Assembly: GCA_030549205.1 (NCBI GenBank)
Contig: JAUKTV010000006.1
Coordinates: 2,250,501 to 2,314,500, forward strand
Origin: Apiosordaria backusii
Lineage: Eukaryota > Ascomycota > Sordariomycetes > Sordariales > Lasiosphaeriaceae
Reading direction: 5' to 3'
DNA length: 64,000 nucleotides
The position numbers were made by a program, and so were the translations under genes. Numbering within the stretch: the stretch's first letter is position 1; every line of letters begins with the position of its first letter. The notes beneath the pieces were generated by a model, which saw only the letters and a list, made by a program, of their open reading frames with translations, did no database searches and was not told where the DNA came from. Shown piece by piece: positions 23,200 through 33,981 of this stretch.

Positions 23200-24190
23200 A
23201 AGTTCGAGTGGGAAGTTCCCGAGGAGACTTTTGAAGGAAGTTTTTAAGGGAAGTTCTTGGGGAGGTTCCGAGGGAGGTTTCTAAGGAGGTTCTGGAGAAG
23301 GTTTTAGGGGAGGCTTCTTAAGGAGGTTCTAGGGGAGGTTCTAGCGGAGGCTCCTTAAGGAGATTCTAAAGAAGGTTCTAATAAAGGCTCTTTAAAGAGG
23401 TTTTTAAAAGGAGGTTCCGAAAGAGGTTTTAAAGGAGGCTTTAAAGGAAGTTTTATAAAAAGGTTTGTAGGAAAGTCCGGAGGAAATTCTTAAAAAGCCT
23501 TTTTAAGGAGGTTTTTTATATAGGCTTTAGTAATTAATATAGGAGGTATATAAATAGAAGGCTTAATAAAAGCTTCCTTTATAAAGAAGGATATAGAGGT
23601 ATCTTCTAAGGCTGGATTTACTATAGGAAATTAAGGCTAGGAAGGTTATTAAGTATACTTATATATAGGAAAGAAGAAAAGAATAAGAAAAGAAATAAGA
23701 ATATAATAATTACGTTATATATAGGATATGATTTATAGTAAAAGGTAAGAATAAGATGAGGAGCTTCTCCTAGGAGCTCCTAAGCTACAGATTCTTTTAA
23801 GGAATTGTATAAAGTGGACTATAACGTTAGGTAAGTCCTACAGAGGTATGGAATCTCACAATAGAAAGCGCCATAATAAGAATTTATTTTACAGCATTAG
23901 AAATAAACTTAACGTATATTATTATATTTATAATATTAAAGGTAAGAAAATTAATATAGTAATATATTACTACTTTTTTTCAGTCATTTAAATATTTGAA
24001 CAATAGTTTATAGTTTTTATAAGCTTTAAAGCATTGAGGAAAGATTGAAGTTAATTAAGGTATATTTGACCTTCTATTTTTATATAATGTATACTATTGA
24101 CGTTATTCAGTTTTCTTTTAAATATTAATAAACAGTTTAAATTTTAATCTTTATTTTAAAATAGTAAAAAAGTAATTGTTTTAGTTAAAT
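23200..24190. repeat. decayed minisatellite grading into AT-rich (RIP-like) block
   Basis: From about 23200 to 23520 the sequence repeats variants of a GGAGGTTCTAAGG-like unit about 15-17 bp long. Moving right, G and C are progressively replaced until the block is almost pure A/T (23520-24190). No open frame survives. The gradient and the TA richness fit repeat-induced point mutation or a similar C-to-T process. It abuts the broken 5' end of the SET gene. Confidence 0.65.
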
Positions 24191-24269
24191 TCAGAGAAAA
24201 AAACTGTAGGCGGGTCGAATATCTGGCTAATTCACTGGTATGGCTAATAGAGTGGTAAGCACCACTATG

Positions 24270-24697
24270 TGTGACGAACCCCTGATCAGAACCTCTGAAA
24301 GGGATACACAGTTGAAGGTAACTTCTGATAATAATGGTTCGGTGCAGCTAAACAGTGCACAACAAGATGTCTCAATGTAAACACAAGATACCGTGAATAC
24401 AAGCTGTGATTGCATACTGCGGAACTATCTACAAGCTATCTAGTTCCTCCGTATATATAGACCCTTTCCTAGTCGTGCTCACCTTGCTCAGTGCCCCGAG
24501 CACACTGATCACTCTGCTTGGTCTGCTCAGTGCTCCAAGCAGACTGATCATCCCACTCAGTCTGCTCAGCGCCCTGAACACACTGATCAACCGTTCCTTA
24601 CTTTGATTGGCTCTCCTAGGTGCATTCCTGATTGGTCCTTACCTCCCGTGGTTCCACAACCAATCGTTATTCTCGTCCATATACCAGGGTTGTGACA
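24270..24697. mobile_element. solo LTR (428 bp) with 5-bp target-site duplication
   Basis: Begins TGTGACGAACCCC and ends GGGTTGTGACA, giving the TG...CA ends of an LTR and an imperfect terminal inverted repeat. It is flanked on both sides by the identical pentamer CTATG (24265-24269 and 24698-24702), the target duplication expected from integrase. Internally it has a TATATA-type box (near 24454) and an array of related CAGTCTGCTCAG-like 33-bp units (24480-24590). No internal retroelement genes flank it, so it is a solo LTR left by recombination. Unlike the neighbouring AT-rich block it is not strongly mutated, so the insertion is likely younger. Confidence 0.88.
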
Positions 24698-24702
24698 CTA
24701 TG

Positions 24703-25177
24703 TGAGTGCCCTGCTTGCGTGGTCGAATAATAATGGGGCTTCCTGGGGTACGGGTAGTGTACAGTGTAGTTCTTACTGAACAGCTCGTCCTTGAACACTG
24801 AGACTTTGTGCCTCTATATCCGTCAGCTTGCTTCCGTCTCCGTCGGTACTCTACGTCTTCCCTAGTGTCAGTACCTCTGTCAAATGTTACCTAGACTTGT
24901 CTGCACAGAGACCGCAAAGAGCTTCTAGGACTAATTTACAAATCAAAGCCCCTTGCCTGTCCTCCTCCGCTTAGCTCTGCCTCTCATGCAAATAGAACCA
25001 TACATTTGAGAGGAGAGCATACCTGGTAGTTACCGATATTGGGTTGTTAATCCTTTAAGCAATACAGGAGATCGGATATTCTACAAGTACCTAGTATTCG
25101 TGGCTCGTAATAAAGCAAATCCCACTAACCCAAAGTTACCTATAAAGCAAATTGTCTTCAGGTATGCTGTCCCCAGT
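24703..25177. other. intergenic between solo LTR and HET gene
   Basis: Unique-looking sequence of normal base composition with no supported gene. Presumably includes the 3' end of the minus-strand HET gene. Confidence 0.4.
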
Positions 25178-27056
25178 TCAGCAAAGCCGAATATCCTGCT
25201 CTTTAGCACCCCGACCCGGCCAGTCCCGACCACCATTCTCAACTCCGACCGAGACCAGCATTTCACCACCCGGGTGGGGACGCGGCACGTTAACAGGGAT
25301 ACACGCATCACCAACAAGCCGATACATTCCAGCTGCCATCGCTTTGCGCAATATACACGGCGCTTTCGCGCCGTGCAGCACGCAGCAAATATCACCAGAC
25401 CGAGTCGGCAAGGGGACCAAGGCGAAAAACCCATTTTTCGTGACAGCAATGCGCCGATTATGGACGTTCCACTGGGCGTAGGTGTGGAATCCTTCGATGC
25501 CATTCTTCCCATTATCCGAGGGGGGATTGTCTGGCGGCGGGGGGGCAGGATCCCGGCTTCCAGACTGTTCCTGGCAGAGATACTCGATGTAGGCCGTCCT
25601 CCATTTCACCCATTCGGGCCATTCGGCGCCCCATGATCGGCCCACAGAGAGCACGTGGGCATATGCTAGCGCTGCGCGGCTGCTAGCAGTGGATAACGGG
25701 TTTGTAAATGTCGCAGGAAGAATGTCGGGAATCTGGTTCCAGATCCTCTTGATGTCGCTGATGGAGACGTCTCGTGAAAGTGCATCAGACGTGAAGATGA
25801 TCTCGTCAAAGATGAGCCCCTTGACTTCCAAAATGTTGTCTTGAGAAATGCTAGGCCTCAGCTTGGTGGGTATAAGAGCTGGGCCTGACGTGTGAGTGAT
25901 GATGTTGTCGAAGAGGTTGAGATCCCATCGAGGTACCCACGAGGGAAATCTGTCATTCACACTGTCGTTGGTGTGTTGTACGCAATGCAACAAACCAATA
26001 TTCCCCATCGAGTTGACGTATTCCCTCGCCATATCCAGATAGACGTCTTTGGCTGTCTTGTGCTCGGAATAGTTCTGGTTGAAACTTGAGACTCAGCCCG
26101 GCGGAGGTTGCCAGCGACATGAAGGCATACACCCGGTCTCGCGCGTCCTGGACGCAGAGAGCCCGAGCATCATGAAGGACGATGAGAAAGTCAAAATGAG
26201 ATGACTGTTTCGTGTACAGTGGCATGGTCTCGGTCTTATGGCCCAGCCGGTACATCTCGAGATGGAGGCGGTTCATTCCCTGGCTGCCGGCCCGATACCT
26301 GACGCGAACCTGTGGAAGTCTCCTGACTACCCAGGTATAGGCGCGCACGAACGACCGCCAACTGATCTCGGTCTTCCCCCACAGCATCAAACCATCGCGC
26401 GCCAAACCTGCCTCCTGGATCACCCAGCCGCGTGTGAACCATGGCTGATGCGTCATGTTGATGAAAGCCTGCCACCTCGCGTCGCCTAGGAACCGCTCCC
26501 GCTCCTCCGGATTGAGAGTTGGAAAGGTGTTCCATGACTTCCCCGCTGCTTTAATTCCCTCGAGAACCATGCCCTCGATTTCATGCACCAAGGACCGGAC
26601 CGCCTCTCCCTGCTGGTCGCTGTCTTCACCAAGGTACAGCAGCACCCGTTTCGCCTGCCCGTAGACTTCGCCCATCAACAGTACCTGTCTTCCCCGCTCC
26701 GACACGTCGTCTTGGTTGATGCAAACCGAATCTGCCCACAGGACGCGACGCTGGTCGGGTAAGCGCATCCTATGCAAGGCGCGGTAGAGGTTGGCGGTGA
26801 TGTGGCCGACTCGGCCGTCGATGCGGATGGGGCGGTCACGACGTTTGCTTCCCCATACATATGAGATGGCTTCGTATGGTATGGGCTTGTTGAGGCTTGT
26901 TGTGTCAAGAGAGCAGCACAGCGCGTCGTCAACTCCGCCGGGTTTGAGAATCAGGACGCGAATTGCGTTGCTCTCGGGCAGGGGTGCATATTCATACAAC
27001 ACCCCAGCAGAGCTGATTCCTGCCACGTCCGAAGCCCATTCTGCTGCGCAAGACAT
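25178..27056 (-). pseudogene. HET-domain protein gene with single-base frameshift (about 625 aa if intact)
   Basis: The ATG at 27056 (MSCAAEWASD) starts a HET protein: block 1 YEAISYVWGSKRRDRP near residue 60, block 2 VLWADSVCINQDD, block 3 PWFTRGWVIQEAGLA, then ARDRVYAFMSLA and a C-terminal domain with RSGDICCVLHGAKAPCILR. The frame breaks at 26072-26078: after KFQP the reading must slip by one base to continue NYSEHKTAKDVYLDMAREYV, which is the expected family continuation (P-x-YS). The span from start to stop is 1879 nt, that is 3n+1, consistent with one extra base. No intron can be fitted there without losing conserved sequence. Either a real loss-of-function allele, common in HET genes, or a sequencing error. 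Confidence 0.8.
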
Positions 27057-27361
27057 ATCGAGTGCTTCCTGAATCGTGATTGAAGTCGGCTTCTCAAAGT
27101 ATGCGTAGAGGTACCGAGATACAAATGGAGGATGTAATACCAGAGAGGAGGAGGAGAATGAGAACAACGGGGGGACGAGGCAGAGGAGAGACTTGTCATG
27201 GGCTGTGCAATCCTATATTCTTTTCACGTTTCATGTTGTGCAACAAGCTGTGCGTCGTTTGTATCACTGAGGTACCTAGTCTGCCAGGTGCTGTGCCTTA
27301 CGGCTCCGGCAGAGCGTTGCAGGCGACCAACAAGCAACAAGGGGCGGTGCAAAGGCGACGG

Positions 27362-27867
27362 ACGGCCCAGGACACCCCCAGCCACGGCGTTCTCACCCCG
27401 GGCCACTGGAATCAATTGAATACAAGGGATTCAGCAGGGCTTATTAGCGATACAAGCCACCGTGGGCCACTGAACTGATGGCAGTTGTGGGGAGCGATAA
27501 GGAGTAAAACGGGGCCTTGAATACCTACTCATAAAGAGCTTCCCTCGCAGTGTGTTTGGAATGGTCTTTTCTTTCCTTTCCCCACTCAAGTTCAAATCAA
27601 ACAGTCAAAGTTCAATATACTGGTTCACCACACTCTCTTCCAGGGCATAAATGCTGTAGTAAGTTCAGTGCCTACCATCTTATTCACAGGGCATAGTTCC
27701 CTATTTCTTTCTCTTTTGCAGGGTATAGTTCCCTATACTTGCCTTCCTGCGGTGCCACCTCACACCGTCGTACCTCGTAGTTCAGGGACCCCAGAGTCTA
27801 CACGGTAATTGCTTTCACCTACCCGGCAGGGCATAATCAACTGGCCTGCCGGCGACATATCTTAACA
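27362..27867 (-). repeat. LTR-like dispersed repeat A, copy 1
   Basis: Read on the minus strand it starts TGTTAAGATATG and matches, with substitutions and one about 60-bp insertion, the plus-strand sequence at 43387-43836. The shared text includes the segments around GATAAGGAG, CTTCCCTCGCA, ATGGTCTTTTCTT, CCACACTCTCTT and CACCGTCGTACCT. The TGTTA start is typical of fungal LTRs. The other end and a target duplication could not be fixed. The 305 bp to its left (27057-27361) is the promoter side of the HET gene and contains one AGGTACCT (27270). Confidence 0.7.
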
Positions 27868-29235
27868 ATTTACATGAGATTTTCCTTAAAAGGACAGCCT
27901 GTGTGTACTATACCCGCCACTGTCCCCAAGAAATTCCTACATTCAATTAAAAAGATCTCCCAGGCAATGTTAGTAAGCAGTTCCGTTCGCCTTTAATGCC
28001 AGCGTGGTTGAACTTCTATACTGCACCCATTGGTTCCAGTATGTTATGAGATGTGATTATGGACACCAATGTCTTGCTATTCACAAACATCTCGATATTT
28101 AGCAAAGTCTCATTACAGAAACAACAGACGCACCTAGAAGGAACTGTCTGGAATAAGGTACCTATATAGCGAAAGTGTCAGGATATTCCATGTCAAAAAG
28201 CCATTGAGAGAAGACCTAAGGCACATTTGAAGCATTGACTAGACCTCCTCACGCAAAGGGGGCACTGAAAGCAATTGCCGAGGGAGGAGGGGACGTGGGA
28301 GAATGCGCCTGTTGAGCTGGAGGGTTGTCATGGGACGGTTCGAGGGGGAATAATTGGGTACCAGTTTTCCAATGACGAGAGAACAGAGAGGACAGGTTCG
28401 GAGGTTGAGCTGACTTCGCGCAGGGATTCAGGGGTGATAGAAGGGAGATATGATACGGGAACACAGAAGGGACTTTGGTTCCATAAGAGGGGATCGGTTG
28501 CTTTAGTATGATAAGACAAGCACGAATCTTTTCTGGTTACATGGCGAGGCGCTGGCTAACTGCGCAAGGCCACTCTATCGGGACACGCTATGTTGATTCT
28601 GCTTTTGAAGTGTAAACAAAGTATTGTATATCACGTCATGAAAGCCAAACATCGTCAGAGATGTTTAGTTAGTAAGGAGAATACCAAGTGAAGAAACACA
28701 GTTCAGGATATAAACGGAAGGCCTTTTGCCAGTATCGATGGATGATCATAATCCACAGCAGCTGATACATGACATATTATAGCAATGTACTGTCGTCGAT
28801 ACTTGGGAACAGAACTGCGAACCTTGAGTAGCTAAGGTAGGCACCATTTATCGTTTTCAGAACCAAGGTCCATAGAGCCATCGAAATCCCATACAGATGT
28901 AACACCTCCTTTCCACCTGACCTGACTCGTGTGATGTTGATGCCCATTGGTCAGGATTACTTTGACGATATCCTTCGGTAACCCGCTATCCTTCCACTTT
29001 TGGGGGCGGCGTTTGGGAGCGGCGTTTGGGAGCGGCGTTTGGGAGGTCAAAGTTCTCCAACAAAGCCCTCATCAAAATTCTCATCCGAGCTGGGCATCGG
29101 ATTAATCTGGTGACGGGAAGCGATATCCAGTACATGAATCAGCGCTTGTCGAAAGTGAGTAGAAGTGGCAGTTACAGTAGGCTCACGCTTTGGGGCAGCC
29201 TTGGTCTGATTGCTGACCTCATTTCCTTTGGACTT
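27868..29235. other. intergenic, no intact gene
   Basis: About 1.4 kb right of repeat A. It includes a plausible unread extension of the BTB gene (29047-29235, see that entry) and a short tandem repeat (29005-29046). The rest shows no family-like translation in either strand. Confidence 0.5.
29005..29046. repeat. 13-bp tandem repeat, three copies
   Basis: Three head-to-tail copies of GCGGCGTTTGGGA lie just beyond the second stop codon of the BTB gene. Copy identity is high, so expansion was recent. Confidence 0.8.
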
Positions 29236-30132
29236 CTAACCCAAAGCACGAGCATCCTTGCCGAACCAGTCTTGCATGCCACCGGGAAAGTCCTTCTTGA
29301 CCGCGCAATTCGAACAACAGGCTGTAACTTTCAGCGGCTCCGGCGCCAGGTGGGTGTAATACCCCTTCTCGGCTCTGCTGGGTTTGTTCTTGCAGAAGGA
29401 GCAGTAGGGGTCCAGCTGGTGGGCGATAAAGTCTCCCGTGGTCCTCATCGCCCGAAACAGATCCAGGGCAAGCAGTGGAGCTTCTTCATCAAGGAATTTG
29501 GTAAATCGATCCTCTTGCAGGAAATAGAACCTCGCCGTGTGAACAAATGAGACGAATGCCTGGCGCATGGGAGTCATGGTTCTATCCGAGATTGGAATGT
29601 CTTCGTAAACCAAGCGGATAGCGTCACAGAGCTCGGGGAGCCACTCTTCACAGGTTTCATGCTGCAGCTGGATGGCCGGGAGTTTGCTGTCGAACTCAGC
29701 GGTCAAGGTATCGAGAGCAATCTTGGCCAACGGGGTGAGGGCAAAGAAGTCGGCGATGCTGTGGACTTCGAAAGATGTGACAAAATTCGTTTTGGTCGTC
29801 TTCTCGGGCCCCTTGAGGGTTGCAATGTCGCAGACTCCGGTGTAGATGTAGCGGATGACCCACTCTACGGCCTCGGGCTCAAAGTCCTGGATAGTGACCA
29901 CGCCAGTGGAGGCTTCCTGGAACTGTCCGGTCAGGGCTTTCTCGAACCACACACTTCGGGTGCTATCTTCCAGTTAGCCGTTTGAAACCGCCATAATAGC
30001 TTATAAAAGCACGTACCAGAGGATGGCCTTGTGAAGTTTCCACTCTTTGCTTCCGCATTTGACGACCACGTCAGAAAAGAGACCGGTTTCCAAGAGTTTC
30101 TCATCAGAGGACAGAAACCTATTGGCATCCAT
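29236..30132 (-). CDS. BTB/POZ-domain protein, 280 aa, two exons, probably shortened by an in-frame TAG
   Basis: BTB domains mediate dimerisation and often link substrates to cullin-3 ubiquitin ligases. Exons: 30132-30017 and 29962-29236. The N-terminus reads LFSDVVVKCGSKEWKLHKAIL then, across a 54-nt intron, CTRSVWFEKALTGQFQEA, a textbook BTB start, with VIRYIYTGV near residue 90. The C-terminal part has paired cysteines (YCSFCKNKP, CCSNCAV). After the TAG (29238-29236) the same frame stays open for 62 further codons to a TGA at 29049-29047, with a plausible Lys-rich then helical composition. A CAG-to-TAG change, or readthrough, would explain this. Orthologue comparison would decide. Confidence 0.75.
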
Positions 30133-30787
30133 CTTGGAGTCTTGGGGGGTATCAGGGTCTGGGTTAGGGTTGTTCTAGTCGGTGGTCGCGGTGAAGCTGT
30201 GGCCTGCTTGACCGATTATCGACTTGATAAATGCTGCACGACAACTGCTGTCAAAAAAGCTTGCGCGAGCGGCAGTATCTGAAGAAAGTGGGGTTTTACG
30301 CGTGAAATCGGCAAAGAGAGAACAGAAGTTGTGTGGTCGCTTGTTGTTTACTGGGAGTTGAACAATGCGAGGGAAGCGGGGCAGTGCTCAACTCACAAGG
30401 CACCGATAAGGGTTAGGGCTCCAATCGTCGACACCTTGAGGTCATCACCACCACACCCTTCGCACCCCCTCAAAATACATAGCTGGTACTGAGCCAGAAG
30501 AGACCTTGCGCCTTGCTTTAAACGTCTATGAAGCTATTCTGCTAGGCCTAGCGACCATTGTTTAAAACTTGCCAATGACCTTTGAGAATTAGGACCTGTC
30601 GACTACCAGGTATTGTCTGAGCCTTATCGACAGTCGAATGTCATTCTAGGCTGAGATACTGCAACATAGGTAAGGTGTGGTCTCCTCTTTCATTTAGTCA
30701 ATGCTAGCATATTCTTTTGTTTGCGCTGTGGCGGCTTTTGAGGAAAACAGGATGGTACGTTAGTTTACCATTTTGTTTTTTCCGATC
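30133..30787. other. intergenic, promoter side of BTB gene
   Basis: No gene seen. Ends at the start of dispersed repeat B. Confidence 0.4.
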
Positions 30788-31110
30788 GAGGGAAATGTTT
30801 TGCCGTTTCCGGACTTGCTTATAGGGTGTCGCAATAATAAATCGCACCCCACCCCTTTTACTGTTTATATTATTTTTAGTACTATTTAAAAATAATTAAT
30901 ACTATAGTATTTAAAGTTATTAAATTAATTAATAAGAGGCCTATTATTAAAGAATAAATATTCTAATAATAAAACCTTAATTACTTAATTAATAAAAGAT
31001 TTATTATTAAGAACTTAATATTTTAGTAATAGGACTTTAACTACCTGGTTAATCTAGGCCTTTTTTTTAAGGATAATTAATAAATATAAAAAACCTCACC
31101 GTATGCATTT
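30788..31110. repeat. dispersed repeat B, copy 1, heavily AT-mutated
   Basis: The first 128 bp (30788-30915) align directly with 43227-43356: both share GAGGGAAAT, TTTGCCGTTT, CGGACT, GCTTATAGGGT and TCGCACCCCACCC. Where the copies differ, this one has T for C and A for G at most sites (for example CAGCA versus TAGTA, and CTGG versus TTAA). To the right it continues as almost pure A/T with simple ATTAATTAA-type runs to about 31110. This pattern is what RIP produces in duplicated fungal DNA. Confidence 0.7.
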
Positions 31111-31396
31111 TTACGCTTCGAGTGTACAGCTGTAGGCATTACAAGAAGAGCTTAAGTAAGCCCTATGATGATGCCAAAGAGAAAGAGGAAGTGTGCGATA
31201 GCGGCAGTAAAGTCTCGTCGACAACCGGAACGTTTTGGTGCTTCACTGCTTACAACGGAGAGGCCGGGGGTGTTCGCGAAGGCCCAGGTAATGAGGTACC
31301 ATACCGTCTCGTTGGGAGAAATTTATTGATCTCCTCACAGGGAACAGGATGGACGGCGGATTTGACGCCAGTGAGGTTGAGTGGGAGGATTTCTAG

Positions 31397-32674
31397 TTAA
31401 ACAATGGGAGAGGGGCGTCCCGACAAGGCGGCAATGACCTCGCTGAGGGGGATGCGTGGACAGGGACGTGTAGTAGCCAGCGCAACGCTCCTCAGCAGTT
31501 GCTTTTGCTCGTCGGCGCGACAGGCATCCGCCATGGCCAGCATAATTTGCCCAAGGGCCCAAATATCATTCTGTTGCTGCGCCGCGATGCTCCACGACAG
31601 TGGATCTTTCTTGCTCTCCAGCATCTCCGGACAGAGCCACTGACGAGTAACGCCTCCGGTGCCGCTGATATCGACCAGCACTGCGTTGGACTCGCCACTG
31701 AGGACAACATTGGAGGGCTTCAAATCCATGTGAGCTAGTCCGCGGTGGTGCATTTCAGCAAGGGCCGAGGCAATCTGGAGCGCCCACTCGCGCCAGCGCT
31801 CTCTGGCCTCGGGGGTTGGCGATTCCAATGCGCTTTCCAGTGTGCCGTTTGGATGGTGCTCAAGGAGGAACCCGCGTAAGACGACGGGATCACACTCTTT
31901 ACCGGGTTGGGTGGTCTGGTATGGGTTTTGCGAGACAACGGCCGCAACAAGCTGGACAATGCCGACTGTGGTGCCACGAAACATGTTCAAGTTCCGCAGC
32001 TCCTGTTCTAGCACTTCGGTGTCCCGAGGGACATAATGGGCTCGCTCAACCTCCTTGTAGACGTACGGTGTCTCGTCGCCCTGAAGGAGCACCTTGTAGA
32101 CGGAATCGCCGTTTAGCTCTTCTTTCTCCCGGATTTCAGAGAGCCGTCTAGCGGGGATGCCGTTGCTGCTGTCGTGAACAGGGAAGCGGATTCGGAGCGG
32201 GTCTTCCAGGGTGCGGACCCAGAGGTCGCTGATGACCGAGGCGTACTCGCTGTCTGCGCTTGGCTGTGTCGTGTAGGGCAGCTTGACGCTCTCTGGACTG
32301 GGGTCAAGCGACAGGATAACCTCGGTAACCGTGTCATCCAGGAGAGGGATCCGGCGAAAATCGATACAGCGGCAGAGGTCCCGGAGATCGTTCCGTCGCT
32401 TCATTCCCTTGGCAACAATTGGGCGTGTGCCATCCTGAACAGCAGTGCCGGAGAAGGTAAACTTGAGGTGCCACTGGGAGCGAGAGGAACGCAGAATGAG
32501 TTTTATCCAGCGCTTCTTGCCACATGCGCTGTCCGCGCTGTACGTCCTCGGCAAGAACTCGATGACCAACGGTTGTGTGGCCGCTGGTTCCGGCAAGCCC
32601 CAGGCCCAGCGCGCGGCAGAAACCAAGAAGTGGCGAAAGCTGCCGACAAATCCCAGGGTCAAGGGCATGGCCAT
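31397..32674 (-). CDS. protein-kinase-like protein, 425 aa
   Basis: The C-terminal half is a eukaryotic-type kinase domain with an unusual active site. Visible: VYKEVE (candidate VAIK Lys), a catalytic loop AHMDLKPSNVVL (HMD for HRD, Asp and Asn kept), VDIS where DFG is expected (Asp kept, Phe-Gly replaced), and CPEM where APE is expected. No clear glycine-rich loop is found. The N-terminal 190 residues have no domain I recognise. Start chosen at the ATG at 32674 (MAMPLTLGF); the frame is open somewhat further upstream only from non-ATG codons. It may be a weak or regulatory kinase. Similar degenerate kinases are common in fungal accessory regions. Single exon. Confidence 0.72.
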   Translation of the reverse strand: MAMPLTLGFVGSFRHFLVSAARWAWGLPEPAATQPLVIEFLPRTYSADSACGKKRWIKLILRSSRSQWHLKFTFSGTAVQDGTRPIVAKGMKRRNDLRDLCRCIDFRRIPLLDDTVTEVILSLDPSPESVKLPYTTQPSADSEYASVISDLWVRTLEDPLRIRFPVHDSSNGIPARRLSEIREKEELNGDSVYKVLLQGDETPYVYKEVERAHYVPRDTEVLEQELRNLNMFRGTTVGIVQLVAAVVSQNPYQTTQPGKECDPVVLRGFLLEHHPNGTLESALESPTPEARERWREWALQIASALAEMHHRGLAHMDLKPSNVVLSGESNAVLVDISGTGGVTRQWLCPEMLESKKDPLSWSIAAQQQNDIWALGQIMLAMADACRADEQKQLLRSVALATTRPCPRIPLSEVIAALSGRPSPIV

Positions 32675-33981
32675 CGTGGAGGGATCGGATCTGGACAATT
32701 GGGGTGTGCGGAGACGGGTTGGATTGGCGAAACCGTCGGTGCTGTCGGGTAGGTATGTTTCTCGGATTCGAGGTGGTCACTGCATTGACTGATGTAATGG
32801 CTTGCCTACAGACCTGGGCACTTAAAACCGGGCTGCTGTCTTGTATTAAAGCGGACACGAAAGAGGGAGAGGAGCATATATGAAAGTGTCCATGCCACAT
32901 ACCGGACAGCAACAAGAGCAGAGAGGGCGGGCTCAAATCCCCCCACGACTCATTATCTAGTCAAAGGCGAAGCATCGTTCCGCCCCAAAATAACGTTGCA
33001 AACCAAGCAGGAAGCAAACAAGCGCCTGGCAACGCCTCGAACCTAGCTACCGGGATAAATCAGGTAGGGCGCCACGTCCCGTGATAGCCAGGGCGCAGGC
33101 ATGTCACGATCCAGATATAATTATAGGTCTAGAGCTCAAAGACGCCCCTGTCCTATCGTGTGGAACAGGCCAATCAGGATAAAGAAAGGATCGTGGAATC
33201 TTGGCAACGATCCATGTCACAGTTACTGCGGGCCTAAGTGTATTTAGTTACATTAAGTTTCTAGTAGCATGCGATGGACTCGGTATCTTTCCAGGGCGCC
33301 TTGACGCAGCGAAGGAGGGCATCGGCCTGAGCCCACACTCCACCTTTTCGCAAGGAGAAGGCGCTCGGGCCAGATCACATCGACTCTCAGTACAATCAAC
33401 AACTTGGGCCTCTAGAAGGGCGACTGGACCACGGGGGGTGCCAGGAGGGGAGGGGGCCTCTGCACACCCGCGCGTTTAGTTGCCAAGCCATATAAGGCAA
33501 GCGTCTTTAGCGTATTTCTGTGGTCAAGGATGTTCTGCCCTGCCTTTTCTGCCTGCCTTTTCTTTTTCCCAGCCTCTTGACCCAGATAGCACCGTACAGT
33601 CATTTGCCTCCCGGTTCATGCTATGCTAGCGTTTAAACATAAATAGGTTTGCATTCACAACCCGGACACTGCCAAAATTGCTGGTAAAGAATATTTCGGT
33701 CGATTACCCAGGGGATCAACTGATCGACAGTCCCTCGTCAACCCTCTTGCCAAACGGTATTGGAAGGGATATACTAATATCCGCAAATTCACTAGCTACG
33801 ACTGCTCGGCGTTGTTGACGGCTTGCTGGACTACTACCTTTTTTGGACTACCGTAATCCGGAACAAACCAAAACTGTGGTGCGATGTCGTGCCCGACAGC
33901 ATTTGCCCCCTTGTGCTGGGATGGCCGTGCTTACTGCTTTCTCTCCGGGCGATCCCTCTCCTGCATTATTGGTGGAGGCTC
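32675..33981. other. intergenic, no gene seen
   Basis: 1.3 kb between the kinase-like gene and the frameshifted small gene. No supported coding sequence and no repeat matching elsewhere in the window. Confidence 0.45.

Noticed and set aside
23521..24190. AT-rich block as a centromere or replication origin
   Set aside because: Too short and continuous with a decaying tandem repeat; RIP-like decay explains it better.
25178..27056. Intron to explain the HET frame break near 26075
   Set aside because: Any donor that would work removes the conserved DRVYAFMSLA segment, so a one-base slip is the simpler reading.
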